A stretch of 64,000 nt of DNA from Rhodanobacteraceae bacterium (GCA_024234055.1 JACKOW010000003.1:124001-188000); one strand, 5' to 3'. Shown: positions 41,549 to 50,772, counted from the first letter of the stretch. Program-made: numbers and translations. The notes: generated by a model not told the origin, from the sequence alone.

Positions 41549-42640
41549 ATGATCCTGACCGAATCAGCAGCACCGAAGCCCTCCCTGGGACAGTGGCTGA
41601 GGCACCCGGCATGGGCGCCGCTGAACGATGCTGCAGCCTGGCAGCGCCTGGCCACAGCGATCAACCCACTCTGGTCGCTGGGCGAAGTTCGGGCCCGGAT
41701 AGTCCGCAACGTGATCGAAACACCCCATGTGCGCAGCTTGTGGCTGAAGCCCAATCGCCATTTCCGCGGCTTCCAGCCGGGTCAGCATCTGATGCTGGAA
41801 CTGGAAATCGCAGGTGTCAGGCACTCGCGCTGCTACAGCCTGTCGGCAGCGCCGCGCCGGGATGGACTGCTCAGGCTCACCATCAAGGCCAAGGATCGGG
41901 GGCTGGTCTCATTAGCCGCCCATCGACTCGAACCCGGTCAGATCGTGCGCATCAGCCAGGCCAGCGGGGACTTTGCATCCAAGGTCAGCACGGCGCCGCT
42001 GCTCATGATCAGCGCTGGCAGCGGGATCACGCCAATGCTCTCGATCCTGGACGGACACGCCAATACCGCGGCGACCACCGACATCTGCCTGATTCATGGC
42101 GCCCGCGACTCTGGCGACTGGATCGGCGCCGACGAGCTGAAGCAGCGCGCCCTGCAGCTGCCCGGCCTGAAGATTCACTTCCACGGCAGTGCCGAATCCG
42201 GTCGCTTGCGGGCGCAGGATTTGCACACCCTCGTGCCCGACTGGGCCGATAGAAATGCCCTGCTCTGCGGCCCGGACGACTTCATGCAGGCCGTCGAGGT
42301 GCATTACGCCGAGGCCGGGCTGTCGTCGCGACTGCAGAGTGAGAGTTTCGGGCGCCGCGCTGCCCTGATCGATACCGACGCCAGCACCCACGCCATCACC
42401 CACGGAAAACCGGAACAGATGTTCACTGCAAACAGCGGACAGAGTCTGCTGGAGGCTGCAGAAGCCGCCGGATTGCAGCCCCGCTTTGGCTGCAGGCGCG
42501 GCATCTGCATGAGCTGCCAGTGCCGCAAACACTCGGGCACGGTCAAGAACCTGCTCACAGGACAGCTGTCCTCGCCCGGTGAAGAACTGATCCAGTTGTG
42601 CATTTCAACCCCGCAAAGCGCTGTTGAACTGGCGCTCTGA
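41549..42640 (+). CDS. ferredoxin/FAD-dependent oxidoreductase, DesC-like
   Basis: A 363-residue electron-transfer partner for the desaturase. The FAD-binding domain has FQPGQHLMLEL and RHSRCYSLSAAPRR; the NAD(P)-binding domain has PLLMISAGSGITPMLSIL and NALLCGPDDFM; the C-terminal plant-type [2Fe-2S] ferredoxin domain has CRRGICMSCQC with a further cysteine in QLCISTP. The order is that of DesC-type desaturase reductases. It starts at ATG 41549 immediately after the operator palindrome and is 16 bases from the desaturase, forming an operon with it. Confidence 0.92.
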   Translation: MILTESAAPKPSLGQWLRHPAWAPLNDAAAWQRLATAINPLWSLGEVRARIVRNVIETPHVRSLWLKPNRHFRGFQPGQHLMLELEIAGVRHSRCYSLSAAPRRDGLLRLTIKAKDRGLVSLAAHRLEPGQIVRISQASGDFASKVSTAPLLMISAGSGITPMLSILDGHANTAATTDICLIHGARDSGDWIGADELKQRALQLPGLKIHFHGSAESGRLRAQDLHTLVPDWADRNALLCGPDDFMQAVEVHYAEAGLSSRLQSESFGRRAALIDTDASTHAITHGKPEQMFTANSGQSLLEAAEAAGLQPRFGCRRGICMSCQCRKHSGTVKNLLTGQLSSPGEELIQLCISTPQSAVELAL

Positions 42641-42656
42641 ACCCAAGGACCTGCCC

Positions 42657-43745
42657 ATGAATCCGAAGACACGATTGAGCCCCGAGCAACTGGGCCGCTT
42701 CGAAGCTGAACTGGACGCACTGCGGCTACAGGTGGTCAACGAACTCGGCGACCGCGACGCTCGCCACATCCGGCGCATGCGCGCCACAGCCCAGGGCGCC
42801 GCTATCGGCGGACGCAGCTTGTTGATGTTTGGTTTTGGACCCATCAGCTGGGTGCTGGGCGTGATCAGCCTGGCCTTCGCCAAGATCCTCGAGAACATGG
42901 AGATCGGCCACAACGTCATGCACGGTCAGTATGACTGGATGAACGATCCCAGCCTGAATTCACAGAGCTACGAGTGGGACATCGTCTGCGACGGCGATCA
43001 CTGGCGCCATTCGCACAATGTCGAGCACCACGATCACACCAATGTGCTGGGCAAGGATCACGATTATGGCTACGGCATGCTGCGCCTCACCGAGGCCCAG
43101 CGCTGGTCGCCGGCCGCGCTGTTCCAACCCTTGTGGTACCTGCTGCTGGCGATCAATTTCCAGTGGGGCGTGGCCATCCACGATCTCAAGATCGGACGCT
43201 GGTTCAAGGGCCGCATGAGCAGCAGTGAATTGATGACTCGCTCACGCCCATTCCTGCGCAAGGCCGGGCTGCAACTGTTCAAGGACTATGTGCTGTTCCC
43301 GGCGCTGGCCTTCTGGCAATGGCAGCGCGTGCTGCTCGGCAACCTCGCCGCCAACCTGATCCGCAATGTGTGGACCAATGCCATCATCTTCTGCGGCCAT
43401 TTCACCACTGAAGCGCACATCTTCACCCGGGCAGAAGTCGAAGGCGAAAGCCGCGGCCACTGGTATCTGCGGCAGATCCAGGGCTCCAGCAATCTGGAAG
43501 GCGGTCGCTGGTTCCACATCATGAGCGGCCATCTCAGCCACCAGATCGAACATCATCTGTTCCCGGACATCCCGGCGCCCCGCTACACCGAGATGGCACC
43601 GAAAGTGCGCGAGATCTGCGCCCGCTACGGCGTGTACTACAACACCGGCGGCTTCTGGCGCCAGTATGGCGGAGTGCTCGCACGGATCTTTCGCCACGCC
43701 CTGCCCACACGCACCCGCACCCTCGAGGCAGCACCGGGCCTGTAG
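42657..43745 (+). CDS. acyl-CoA/acyl-lipid fatty acid desaturase, DesB-like
   Basis: A 362-residue membrane di-iron desaturase that introduces a double bond into fatty acyl chains. Histidine boxes are HNVMH (EIGHNVMHGQYDW), HSHNVEHHDHTN and QIEHHLFPDIP, as in DesB/FADS-type enzymes. Start at ATG 42657, 16 bases after the oxidoreductase. With the FabR/DesT-like repressor it forms an unsaturated-fatty-acid control module that adjusts membrane fluidity. The start region RLSPEQLGRFEAELDALR is a cytosolic helix before the membrane domain. Confidence 0.93.
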   Translation: MNPKTRLSPEQLGRFEAELDALRLQVVNELGDRDARHIRRMRATAQGAAIGGRSLLMFGFGPISWVLGVISLAFAKILENMEIGHNVMHGQYDWMNDPSLNSQSYEWDIVCDGDHWRHSHNVEHHDHTNVLGKDHDYGYGMLRLTEAQRWSPAALFQPLWYLLLAINFQWGVAIHDLKIGRWFKGRMSSSELMTRSRPFLRKAGLQLFKDYVLFPALAFWQWQRVLLGNLAANLIRNVWTNAIIFCGHFTTEAHIFTRAEVEGESRGHWYLRQIQGSSNLEGGRWFHIMSGHLSHQIEHHLFPDIPAPRYTEMAPKVREICARYGVYYNTGGFWRQYGGVLARIFRHALPTRTRTLEAAPGL

Positions 43746-44165
43746 GAGCGACCTCGCGTCGCGACCGCCGGCCGACAACACTGCGCTGAGGCGGAGATGG
43801 ACCAGAAGCTGGACGCGAAGGACGCGAAGGAAAAGCAGAAAGGGCGCGAAGAAGAACCTTCAGACATTCAGAAATGCTCTGTGACTACTGTGATCGCGCA
43901 GGACCTTGGTCACCCACTGTGCGCCAGGAGTCGGCCGGAGCGGCATTGAGGAGGGCCGCGCGCCAGCGCGGCCGCTGTTGCCCCGCGCAAGGCGGCGCGG
44001 CGGCGCGGCGCCCTCCAGGGCAGCTGCGCGATCGCTGGTGAAATGATCGCGCTGAATAGTTCACCTGTGGAGCGACCTCGCGTCGCGACCGCCAACCTTC
44101 GCGTCCCAGGCAGAAGCAGGACGCGAAGGGCGCAAAGGAAAAGCAGAAAGGTCGCGAAGAAGCTC
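43742..44165. repeat. composite repeat cluster, 3' of the desaturase
   Basis: GTAGGAGCGACC units lie at 43742-43770 and 44067-44092 in the same orientation. Two direct copies of an AAGGACGCGAAGGAAAAGCA unit lie at 43811-43858 and 44119-44165, and the GAGGAGGGCCGCGC family lies at 43940-44030 between them. The 43746-44227 gap has no gene that I can support. Confidence 0.85.
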
Positions 44166-44227
44166 AGTCAGCCGCTGCGCGGATCCACTTGGCCGCGCAG
44201 CGGGTGATTCTGTCTGCATCCACTACC

Positions 44228-44656
44228 TCAGGGCGCCGACTCCCGCACCGTGAACTGGACCAGCTGCTGCTTGTCTTCACACAGATTCAGCGCCACCTCG
44301 ATCTGATCGCCGGCCTTGAAGCTACGTTTGGGCCCGATCAGCATCAGGTGGTTGCCGCCCGGGGCCAGCTTGATTTCCTGACCGACCTTCACCTCGATCA
44401 AGTCGAGCTTGCGCATCTGCATGACGCCACCATCCATGCTCATGCTGTGGAGCTCGGCCTTGTCGAAATCCGCTGAACTGGCGCCCTGCACCAGCACCGA
44501 TTGCTCGCTGCTGTTCGACAGGGTCAGATAACCGGCCATGACCGCAGCGCCCGGCGGCGCCAGCCGCACCCAGGCATCGGCTGTGGTGAGCTCGCCGCAG
44601 GCCCAGGCCTGGGAAGCGGACAGACCCACAATCAGTGCAAACATCCTGGTTTTCAT
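44228..44656 (-). CDS. PCu(A)C-type periplasmic copper chaperone
   Basis: A periplasmic copper-binding protein of 142 residues that loads Cu(I) into cytochrome oxidase. A signal peptide (MKTRMFALIVGLSASQAWA) is followed by the mature domain with the PCu(A)C pattern: LHSMSMDGGVMQMRKLD and, further on, PGGNHLMLIG (H-X10-M and H-X-M ligands). The length is normal. ATG 44656 is chosen over 44686 because it begins the signal peptide. It is divergent from an enoyl-CoA isomerase gene. Confidence 0.92.
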   Translation of the reverse strand: MKTRMFALIVGLSASQAWACGELTTADAWVRLAPPGAAVMAGYLTLSNSSEQSVLVQGASSADFDKAELHSMSMDGGVMQMRKLDLIEVKVGQEIKLAPGGNHLMLIGPKRSFKAGDQIEVALNLCEDKQQLVQFTVRESAP

Positions 44657-44733
44657 CTGCAAATCTCCGTTGAGCGTGAATTCCATGCGCCGATGCTATG
44701 TTCGGGCACCTGAACCTGCCACCGGTGAACCGC

Positions 44734-45489
44734 ATGCTGGACAAGATCAAGCACGAGGACATTCTGGAACTGCGTCTGGCCCGACCACCGGTCAATGCGC
44801 TGTCGCCTGAACTGATTGCGCTGCTGCACCAATCGGTGCGCGCCGCGCCCGACAGCGGCGCCCGCGCCGTGGTGATCTCGGCCGGCCCCGGCCTGTTCAG
44901 TGCTGGCCTCGATGTGCCGGCCCTGCTCAAGCTGGACAAGGCGGGCATGCTGGCGATGTGGGCCGATTTCTTCGGCGTGCTCAGCGCGATTGCCTGCTCA
45001 CCGATCCCGACGGTCGCGGCCATCACCGGACATAGCCCGGCTGGCGGCACCGTCGTCGCCCTGAATTGCGACTATCGGGTCATGGCCGACGGCCCCTACA
45101 AACTCGGCCTCAACGAAACCCAGGTGGGTCTGGCGCTGCCAACCGCGATCCTGGCCTCCCTGCGCAGGCTGCTGGGCCCGCATCAGGCCGAACGCCATAT
45201 CGTCGCCGGCAACATGATCGACGCCAGCGAAGCGGCCCGGATTGGTCTGGTGGATGAGCTGGTGGCGCCGGATCAGGTGATCCCGCGGGCGCTGGAGTGG
45301 TGTCATTTCCACCTCGGCTTGCCCCCGCGGGCCATGCGCATCAACCGCGAATCGGCCCGCGCCGATCTGCGCGCGATCTATCAGACGCCCAAGGCCGATC
45401 AGGTCGACGAATTTGTCGAAGGCTGGTTCCATGCGGAAACCCAATCGGTGCTGCAGGCCCTGGTCGCCCGTCTCAAGGCCCGCGGATAA
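44734..45489 (+). CDS. enoyl-CoA isomerase/hydratase family protein (ECI1-like)
   Basis: A crotonase-family enzyme of about 251 residues. The oxyanion hole segments are VVISAGPGLFSAGLD and TGHSPAGGTVVALNCDYR, and LGLNETQVGLALPTAI carries a Glu in the position of mitochondrial delta3,delta2-enoyl-CoA isomerase, which argues for isomerase rather than hydratase. It would act in unsaturated fatty acid beta-oxidation. The start could be ATG 44698 or ATG 44734; the latter begins the conserved region. It stands close to the copper-chaperone gene but diverges from it. Confidence 0.85.
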   Translation: MLDKIKHEDILELRLARPPVNALSPELIALLHQSVRAAPDSGARAVVISAGPGLFSAGLDVPALLKLDKAGMLAMWADFFGVLSAIACSPIPTVAAITGHSPAGGTVVALNCDYRVMADGPYKLGLNETQVGLALPTAILASLRRLLGPHQAERHIVAGNMIDASEAARIGLVDELVAPDQVIPRALEWCHFHLGLPPRAMRINRESARADLRAIYQTPKADQVDEFVEGWFHAETQSVLQALVARLKARG

Positions 45490-45510
45490 CCGGTAGCCCG
45501 CATGCTTTCG

Positions 45511-45597
45511 TAGCCCGGGTAAGCCGCAGGCGCACGCGGGGCAATCCCGCGATGAGCTCCCAGGTGCGCTGCGCTTGCCTGGGCTACGGTTGCAGCC
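45511..45597. repeat. GTAGCCCGGGTAAGC palindromic repeat
   Basis: GTAGCCCGGGTAAGCCGCAG at the left and GCGCTTGCCTGGGCTAC at the right form an inverted repeat, the same family as 20791-20868. It lies between the isomerase stop and the ABC operon. Confidence 0.8.
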
Positions 45598-45652
45598 GCA
45601 CTGAAGTAGGGCAACATCAGGGCTTCACCTCGCTACTGACAAGCTGCGCGAC

Positions 45653-46312
45653 ATGGATATCAATGTCTCCGGCCTGACCCGCGGTTTCGGCCCTGTCCCC
45701 GTGCTCGACGCTGTCGATCTGCTGATCGAGCCCGGCCAGTGCGTGGCGCTGGTCGGACGCAGCGGTGCCGGCAAGTCGACCCTGCTGCATCTGTTGGCCG
45801 GCATCGACACGCCCGACAGTGGGCGGGTGGTATACGGCGACGTCGACATCACCGCCTTGAGCGAAGACCGCCGCACCGCCTTCCGGCGCCAGCATCTGGG
45901 GCTGGTGTTTCAGAACTACAACCTGGTGCCCTCGCTGTCGGCGCTGGACAATCTGCGGCTGCCGCTGGAGCTGAACGGCGCCGACGCGCGCAGCTCGCGC
46001 GTCCGCGCCTCGGCCCTACTCGACGAACTCGGTTTGGGAGAGCTGGCAACACGTTACCCCGATCAGCTCTCGGGCGGCCAGCAACAGCGGGTGGCCGTGG
46101 CCCGGGCGCTCGTGCACCAGCCGGCTGTACTGCTGGCCGACGAACCCACCGGCAGCCTCGATGCCGACAACGCCGCCGCGGTGATGCGTCTGTTGACCAG
46201 TGCCTGTCGCCAGCGCGGCGCCAGTCTGGTCATCGCCACCCACGCCCAGGAGGTGATGGGTCAGGCGGATCGGCTGCTGCGCATCTCCAACGGCCGACTG
46301 GTCGACGCATGA
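45653..46312 (+). CDS. ABC transporter ATP-binding protein (LolD/MacB-like, AttE-type)
   Basis: A 219-residue nucleotide-binding subunit. Walker A is GRSGAGKST, the signature LSGGQQQRVAVARAL and Walker B LLADEPTGSLD, followed by the H-loop region (VIATHAQEV). This is the MacB/LolD subgroup that drives FtsX-like permeases and extracts lipids, lipoproteins or peptides from the inner membrane. Its stop overlaps the permease ATG by three bases. It belongs to a three-gene operon with the permease and a lipocalin-like lipoprotein. Confidence 0.94.
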   Translation: MDINVSGLTRGFGPVPVLDAVDLLIEPGQCVALVGRSGAGKSTLLHLLAGIDTPDSGRVVYGDVDITALSEDRRTAFRRQHLGLVFQNYNLVPSLSALDNLRLPLELNGADARSSRVRASALLDELGLGELATRYPDQLSGGQQQRVAVARALVHQPAVLLADEPTGSLDADNAAAVMRLLTSACRQRGASLVIATHAQEVMGQADRLLRISNGRLVDA

Positions 46313-48840
46313 GCGCACTGCGACGTTTGCTGCTGGCTCTGTACCAAGGGCACCGCCGGGCACCGGGGCAAGCGCTGCTGATGCTGCTGGGGTTGAGTCT
46401 GAGTGTGGCTGTGGTGGTGGCCATCGACGTGTCCATCAACAGCGCACAATCTGCTTTCGCCGACGCCCGGCGAGCCCTGTCTGGCGCTGCAACCCATCAG
46501 ATCATCAGCGATGCCGATCCGGTGCCGCAGTCGCTGCTGGCCGAGCTGCGCAAACAGGGTCTGCGCCGCAGCGCGCCGGTGATTGATCTGGAAGCGATCC
46601 ACGCAGCGGATGGGCGGCGTCTGCGTCTGTTCGGCATCGACCCGATGAGCGAACTGCAGATGCGCCCCTGGCTCTCCGGCGACGCCGGCAACACCGATAT
46701 CGAGAGCCCTGGCTTTCGTCAGCTCATAGGCGATGTTGACGGCGCCCTGATCGCAGCCGGAATGGCGCGGCAGCTCGGACTGGCTGCCGGATCCACGCTG
46801 AATGTGCGTGTTGACGGCCACGACCTGGCCTTTGTGGTGCGCGGGCTGATGGCCGACGAAGCGCTCCCCGAAGCAGCGCGCGATTGGATCATTCTGGACC
46901 TCGCCGCGGCACAACGGGCTCTGGGCAGCAACGGCTACAGCCGCATCGACCTGCAGATCGATCAAGTAACCGCCGAAAGTATCGCCCGGACACTGCCCGC
47001 GGGACTGCGACTGCTGGCCACCACCGAGCAGGACACCCAGCTGGCGTCGATGAGCCGGGCCTTCGAGATCAATCTCAAGGCGCTCAGCCTGCTGGCAATG
47101 CTGGTGGGGCTGTTTGTGGTGTTCCAAACCTTGAGTTTTCTCACCCTGAGACGGGGCGCCATGATCGGCCTGTGGCGCGCCCTCGGTGTCGGTCGTCGAT
47201 TGCTGGCGGCCTTGCTGTTGGCCGAGGCCGCCCTGACAGGCCTGATCGCGGCACTGATCGGCATGGCGCTCGGCATCCTGCTAGGTCGACTGCTGCTGCT
47301 CGGCATCGACGGCACCTATGCCGAGCTGTACGGCCGCGGCGCCAGCGGCGGGCTGAGCATCTCGCCGTGGCTGTTGGCCAAGGCTGCAGGCCTGTCCATG
47401 CTGGGCGCGCTTTTCGCGGTCACCCTGCCGCTGCTGGATATGCTGAGGCTGAGCACGCTGAGCGCCCTGGGGCGGGCGCGCTCTTCCGCCCTTGAGGACA
47501 ACCCGCAGACGCGCCGGGTCCGCGGCCTCGCCCTGCCCGCGCTGCTGCTGTTTGCGCTGGGTGTCGCCCTGTTGAAGCTGGGCCCGGAGAATCTGAGCAA
47601 TGCCTTTGTCGCCCTGTTCATCTGCCTGATTGCGGCACTGGGTCTGGTGCCCTGGCTCGCCTACGGCGTACTGCTCGGGCTGGAACGCGTTCTGGGCCAA
47701 GCCCGGGTGCTGCCGCAATGGCTGCTGGCCGGCAGCCGCCGGGGCCTCGGCCGTACCGGAATCGCTCTGGCGGCATTGTCTCTGGCCATCGCCACGGTGA
47801 TCGGCATGAGCAGCATGATCCACAGCTTCCGCAGCGCGGTGTCGCAATGGATCGATCGCAGCCTGCAAGCCGATGTCTACGTCTCGGCACGAGGTCGGGG
47901 TGCGCTGCCGCCTGACCTGATAGAGACTGCCGCCGCGCTACCCGGCGTACGCCAACTCAGTCAGACCCGGCGCAGCCAGAGAATGCTGGACAGCGGCCCG
48001 ATCGACGTCGTCGGTCTGAGCCTGCCGATCGAAGCTCGCGACGGTTTCGACTGGATCGCTGCCGATCCGGACATGGTCTGGCAGCAGTTTGCCGCAGGCG
48101 AAGCACTGATCAGCGAGCCTCTGGCAACCCGCTTGAAACTGCAGCTCGGTGACAGCCTGGACCTGCCTGGCGCCGAGGGCCTGGCGCCCGTCAGAGTTGC
48201 CGCCATCTATCGCGACTATGCCTCGTCCCAGGGCGTGCTGACACTGGCGCTGGACCATTATCAAAGCCGCTTTGCCGATATGGCGGTCGGCGCCATCGGT
48301 CTCTATGCCGATGCAGACTCGGTAGCAGCGCTGACCCGCAATCTGGAGGCCTTGAGTGCTGATCAGCCTGGAGTGCAAGTGGTATCGGCCGAGTCCATTC
48401 GCGAGCGCACATTGGCCGTCTTTGCGCGCACTTTCGCGGTCACCGATCTGCTGCGGCTGCTGGCCGGATTGATCGCGGTCGTGGCCGTGGTCGGCGCGCT
48501 GTCGGCGCTGGCAATCGAACGCCAACGGGAATTCGCGTTGCTGCGCAGCCTGGGACTGTCTGGCTCCAGTTTGTTGCGACTGCAATGGCTGCAGGCCAGT
48601 CTGTTGGGATTGATGGCCGGCCTGCTGGCCTTGCCGATCGGCATTGGTCTGGCGGTGCTCTTGATTGACGTCATCAACCGCCGCTCCTTCGGCTGGAGCA
48701 TGCAGCTGCAGCTGCCCTGGGATCAGCTGCTGACCGCGATCGGCGTCGCCGTGGTCAGCGCCATGCTCGCCGGCACGCTGCCGGCCCGAACCCAGCGCCG
48801 CAAGACCCTGGCGCAGCAGCTGCGGGAATCGCCGTTGTGA
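46309..48840 (+). CDS. FtsX-like ABC transporter permease (AttF/AttG-type, full-length fused form)
   Basis: An 843-residue permease with duplicated FtsX domains: a first four-helix set from about residue 20 to 400 and a second in the last 150 residues (LLRLLAGLIAVVAVVGALSALAIERQREFALLRSLGLSG, ending LAQQLRESPL), with long periplasmic MacB_PCD-like segments between. MSALRRLLLALYQGHRRAPGQ is the start, overlapping the ATPase stop. One polypeptide supplies both halves here. Its stop overlaps the GTG start of the lipoprotein gene, so the three are translationally coupled. Confidence 0.93.
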   Translation: MSALRRLLLALYQGHRRAPGQALLMLLGLSLSVAVVVAIDVSINSAQSAFADARRALSGAATHQIISDADPVPQSLLAELRKQGLRRSAPVIDLEAIHAADGRRLRLFGIDPMSELQMRPWLSGDAGNTDIESPGFRQLIGDVDGALIAAGMARQLGLAAGSTLNVRVDGHDLAFVVRGLMADEALPEAARDWIILDLAAAQRALGSNGYSRIDLQIDQVTAESIARTLPAGLRLLATTEQDTQLASMSRAFEINLKALSLLAMLVGLFVVFQTLSFLTLRRGAMIGLWRALGVGRRLLAALLLAEAALTGLIAALIGMALGILLGRLLLLGIDGTYAELYGRGASGGLSISPWLLAKAAGLSMLGALFAVTLPLLDMLRLSTLSALGRARSSALEDNPQTRRVRGLALPALLLFALGVALLKLGPENLSNAFVALFICLIAALGLVPWLAYGVLLGLERVLGQARVLPQWLLAGSRRGLGRTGIALAALSLAIATVIGMSSMIHSFRSAVSQWIDRSLQADVYVSARGRGALPPDLIETAAALPGVRQLSQTRRSQRMLDSGPIDVVGLSLPIEARDGFDWIAADPDMVWQQFAAGEALISEPLATRLKLQLGDSLDLPGAEGLAPVRVAAIYRDYASSQGVLTLALDHYQSRFADMAVGAIGLYADADSVAALTRNLEALSADQPGVQVVSAESIRERTLAVFARTFAVTDLLRLLAGLIAVVAVVGALSALAIERQREFALLRSLGLSGSSLLRLQWLQASLLGLMAGLLALPIGIGLAVLLIDVINRRSFGWSMQLQLPWDQLLTAIGVAVVSAMLAGTLPARTQRRKTLAQQLRESPL

Positions 48841-49994
48841 GAAAAAGCTCAGGACTGCGCCAGCTGTGGGAGCGGGCTCTGCCCGCGATCCTGGTTCTGA
48901 TGCTCACCGCCTGCTCTACCCCAGCGCCGGAAACTGACTCGAGCACTTCGCTGTCACGAACGCTGTCTTCCGCCAATAACCTGAGCTTCGAGAGCATCGA
49001 ATCTCCACTGCAACTGGTGTTCCCGCGCGACCACGCTGCCCATCCGCGCCAGCGCATCGAATGGTGGTACCTCACCGCCCGCTTGCAAACGGCGGAAGGT
49101 CGTCGCTTCGGCACCCAGGTGGCGCTGTTTCGCTACGGTTTGCAGCCTGAAGACGTTGCCGTACGGAGCGACTGGAGCGGCAAGCAGATCTACCTGGCGC
49201 ATGCAGCAGTCACCGATATCGACGGTGATCGCTTTCTCTACGACGAACACTGGGCCCGCGGCGCGGCCGGACTGGCCGGTGTGCAGCAGAACCCCTGGCG
49301 CGTCTGGGCCAATGATTGTTCGATCGCCAGCGCCAGCGACCAGGCCTTCCTGCCGCTGGAACTCGCTTGTGGTGGCGCCGGATTCCGCTATCGATTGTCC
49401 TTGAGCGGCGCCGACTCACCCGTGCTGCATGGCGACGCCGGCTATAGCCGCAAATCCGACGCACCGGGCAGCGCTTCGGCCTACTACAGCTATCCCAGGC
49501 TGACGGCGGTCGGTCAGATCCAGATCGCTGAAAACACCTTTGCCGTCAGCGGGCAGGCCTGGTACGACCACGAATGGACCTCGGGCGTACTCGCCGCCGA
49601 TCAGGTCGGCTGGGACTGGTTCTCGCTGCGACTGAGCGACGGCAGCGCCCTGATGCTGTTCAATATCCGCGATCGGCAGGATCAGGTGGTCGCCCGTCAT
49701 GGCAGTCTGATCGCAGCCGACGGCGGGGTGCAGGCGCTGTTGGCTGAGGATATCGACATCGAGCCCAGCGGATACTGGCGGAGCGACAAGACCGGCGTGT
49801 CCTGGCCCGTGCGCTGGCGCCTGCACTCGCCCTCACTCGGCCTGACGCTGGAAATCACGCCCTTGCGCGAGGATCAGGAACTCGACACCACCACCCGATA
49901 CTGGGAGGGTGCCATCGACGCCCAAGGACTGCGCGCCGGACAGCCAATCAGCGGTGAGGGCTATCTGGAGCTGACCGGCTACAGCCCGCGGTAG
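48837..49994 (+). CDS. lipocalin-like lipoprotein (AttH/CrtC-like)
   Basis: A 385-residue lipoprotein: GTG start at 48837, signal MRKSSGLRQLWERALPAILVLMLTAC with Cys26, then the AttH-type domain (IEWWYLTARLQTAEGRRFGTQVALFRYGL, VTDIDGDRFLYDEHW, AWYDHEWTSG, ISGEGYLELTGYSPR). AttH proteins (COG5621) are encoded with FtsX-like ABC exporters, as here; their substrate is not established. The first gene segment is unusual because bases 48865-48888 match an intergenic palindromic repeat. The four-base overlap with the permease implies coupled translation. Confidence 0.93.
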   Translation: MRKSSGLRQLWERALPAILVLMLTACSTPAPETDSSTSLSRTLSSANNLSFESIESPLQLVFPRDHAAHPRQRIEWWYLTARLQTAEGRRFGTQVALFRYGLQPEDVAVRSDWSGKQIYLAHAAVTDIDGDRFLYDEHWARGAAGLAGVQQNPWRVWANDCSIASASDQAFLPLELACGGAGFRYRLSLSGADSPVLHGDAGYSRKSDAPGSASAYYSYPRLTAVGQIQIAENTFAVSGQAWYDHEWTSGVLAADQVGWDWFSLRLSDGSALMLFNIRDRQDQVVARHGSLIAADGGVQALLAEDIDIEPSGYWRSDKTGVSWPVRWRLHSPSLGLTLEITPLREDQELDTTTRYWEGAIDAQGLRAGQPISGEGYLELTGYSPR

Positions 49995-50336
49995 GAGCGA
50001 GCTCGTGTCACGCCCCGCGCCTCGACAGTAGGAGCGACCTCGCGTCGCGACCAGCGCCACGCCTGCGGGCAACCCGGCGTCGCAATGGTCCGTAAGATCC
50101 GCTGGCAAGACCGGCAGAACTCCTGCCGTTGGCCAACAAGATCTTCAACGCGGAGAACGCAAAGAGTCGCAAAGAACGCAGAGAGAAGCTGATCCCGGAT
50201 GATTTTTGCTCTTCTCGGCGTTCTTTCTGCTCGTCCTCTGCGTCCTCTGCGTCCTGCTCCATACCGCAACCCACCGCGGATTCCGATTCTTGCGACGACC
50301 AACGGCACGCGGGTCGCGACGCGAGGTCGCTCCTAC
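49991..50336. repeat. composite repeats: GTAGGAGCGACC units and AAGAACGCAGAG tracts
   Basis: Two GTAGGAGCGA units (49991-50015 and 50030-50053) begin right at the lipoprotein stop. Positions 50145-50265 hold inverted tracts (GCAAAGAACGCAGAG; CGTCCTCTGCGTCCTCTGCG), and 50311-50336 an inverse GGTCGCGACGCGAGGTCGCT unit. The 49995-50369 gap has no gene that I can support. Confidence 0.85.
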
Positions 50337-50369
50337 GAGAGCCTGGCCGCGGCAGTGTCCCAGTCGCAC

Positions 50370-50765
50370 CTACGAGAGCTTGACCGCGGCGGCTTCCCAG
50401 TGGCGTCCGTCGAAGCGCTCCAGATGGCCGAGGTGCTCGGCTCCGCCTTCGATGCAGCGCAGATTGACACTGTAACAATCCGGGTGCGAGCGCGGCTGGT
50501 AGAAGCTCTTGATGCCGCAGTGGCGGCAGAACAGATGACGCGCAGCACCGGTGCCAAAACGGTAGTCGATCAGCGCCTCCGGTCCCGACAGCAGTTCGAA
50601 GGCCGCATGCGGAACCGTGACATGCAGATAGCCGGTCATCGCGCAGATCGAGCAATTGCACTCAAGCACATCCAGCGCTTCCGGTCCGCGGAATCGAAAA
50701 CTCACGGCGCCGCAATGGCAACCACCGAGATAGAGATGATATCCACGGTTGACGAAATCGCTCAT
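50370..50765 (-). CDS. GFA family (CENP-V/GFA) zinc-binding protein
   Basis: A 131-residue protein with the GFA zinc sites: GGCHCGAVSFRF, CNCSICAMTGYLHV and LFCRHCGIKSFYQPR. The family includes glutathione-dependent formaldehyde-activating enzyme but most bacterial members have unknown roles. A C-terminal YSVNLRCIEGG segment is typical. It lies upstream of a 50-residue membrane protein gene in the same orientation, with seven bases between. Confidence 0.92.
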   Translation of the reverse strand: MSDFVNRGYHLYLGGCHCGAVSFRFRGPEALDVLECNCSICAMTGYLHVTVPHAAFELLSGPEALIDYRFGTGAARHLFCRHCGIKSFYQPRSHPDCYSVNLRCIEGGAEHLGHLERFDGRHWEAAAVKLS

Positions 50766-50772
50766 TCCCGCC

